A DNA stretch of 22,693 bases from a virus, in the IMG/VR virus record IMGVR_UViG_3300004460_000256, positions 1 to 22,693 of that record; one strand, written 5' to 3'. Positions 22,585 to 22,693 of this stretch are shown one piece after another. The translations under genes and the position numbers were made by a program. Position 1 is the first letter of the stretch. Each line of letters opens with the position of its first letter. The notes under the pieces were generated by a model. That model searched no databases and was not told the DNA's origin. It saw only the letters and a list, made by a program, of their open reading frames with translations.

Positions 22585-22693
22585 TGCTTCACACCATTCC
22601 ACTTGGCATCGTCAGTTCCACGGCTGCCGCGTACCTCCTTGAGCAATCGCTACTGTTCGATGGCGCTTCGCACCTGTCACGCACACCTTCTGT
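22584..22693 (+). CDS. LamG-like phage protein, N-terminal fragment (3' partial)
   Basis: The ATG shares one base with the fibre stop (TAATG), and the frame stays open to the window edge (36 full codons). Residues 20-36 read EQSLLFDGASHLSRTPS. The S-L-L-F-D-G-x-S-x-L-S-R-T-P start is what I recall from marine phage proteins with concanavalin-like LamG domains, which often lie next to tail fibres and probably bind surface glycans. The rest is outside the window. Confidence 0.65.
   Translation, partial: MLHTIPLGIVSSTAAAYLLEQSLLFDGASHLSRTPS

Noticed and set aside
20920-22693. Diversity-generating retroelement (as in BPP-1)
   Set aside because: No reverse transcriptase, template repeat or adenine-biased variable repeat is visible in the window.

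Overview
The window is one continuous piece of a tailed phage genome of podovirus type, or of a prophage; no integrase and no bacterial gene is visible. All supported genes are on the + strand. They form a replication edge (1-1250), a packaging and head block (1373-8261), a tail and internal-virion block (8318-17868), and a distal block with a second large ejection-type protein and the tail fibre (17942-22693). Both window ends cut through genes. The RepA-like ATPase plus DUF6362-like protein directly before the terminase genes, together with the family resemblances, suggest an alphaproteobacterial, probably marine, host. That host call is inference from remembered protein families; nothing in the sequence proves it.

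Left edge: the C-terminal part of a RepA-like AAA ATPase, a repeat-rich stretch (9-bp direct repeats with inverted copies and a 14-bp palindrome) that could be a replication origin or control region, and a DUF6362-like helix-turn-helix protein. Next comes a short regulatory gap (1250-1372) with a candidate promoter, two inverted repeats and a good intrinsic terminator. Then follow the small terminase subunit, a zinc-ribbon protein, a hairpin-rich gap, a 44-residue basic protein and the large terminase subunit.

Head block: two tiny linker proteins, a T7-gp8-type portal, a Bbp19-like protein, the scaffold (TTG start), a 139-base leader, the major capsid protein and a Bbp16-like cement protein. 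This order recalls Bordetella phage BPP-1. A strong terminator separates capsid from tail genes, in the same place as T-phi of phage T7 (between genes 10 and 11).

Tail and core block: gp11-like adaptor, gp12-like nozzle with an inserted FCCH-like domain, gp13-like GNAT-fold protein, gp14-like and gp15-like internal proteins, and a 1264-residue multidomain protein at the gp16 position. That protein carries a GNAT-like motif and a region resembling domains of phage polyvalent proteins. A 54-residue gene overlaps its 3' end. After another terminator come a 993-residue membrane-active-looking protein, a T7-type tail fibre with a repeated linker, and the start of a LamG-like protein. Many genes abut or overlap by 1-4 bases, so translational coupling is expected. 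The three intrinsic terminators all sit 9-13 bases before the next start codon and touch its ribosome binding site. Transcript levels may therefore be set by partial read-through or antitermination. No lysis genes, DNA or RNA polymerase, tRNA, CRISPR array, insertion sequence or retroelement is visible here.
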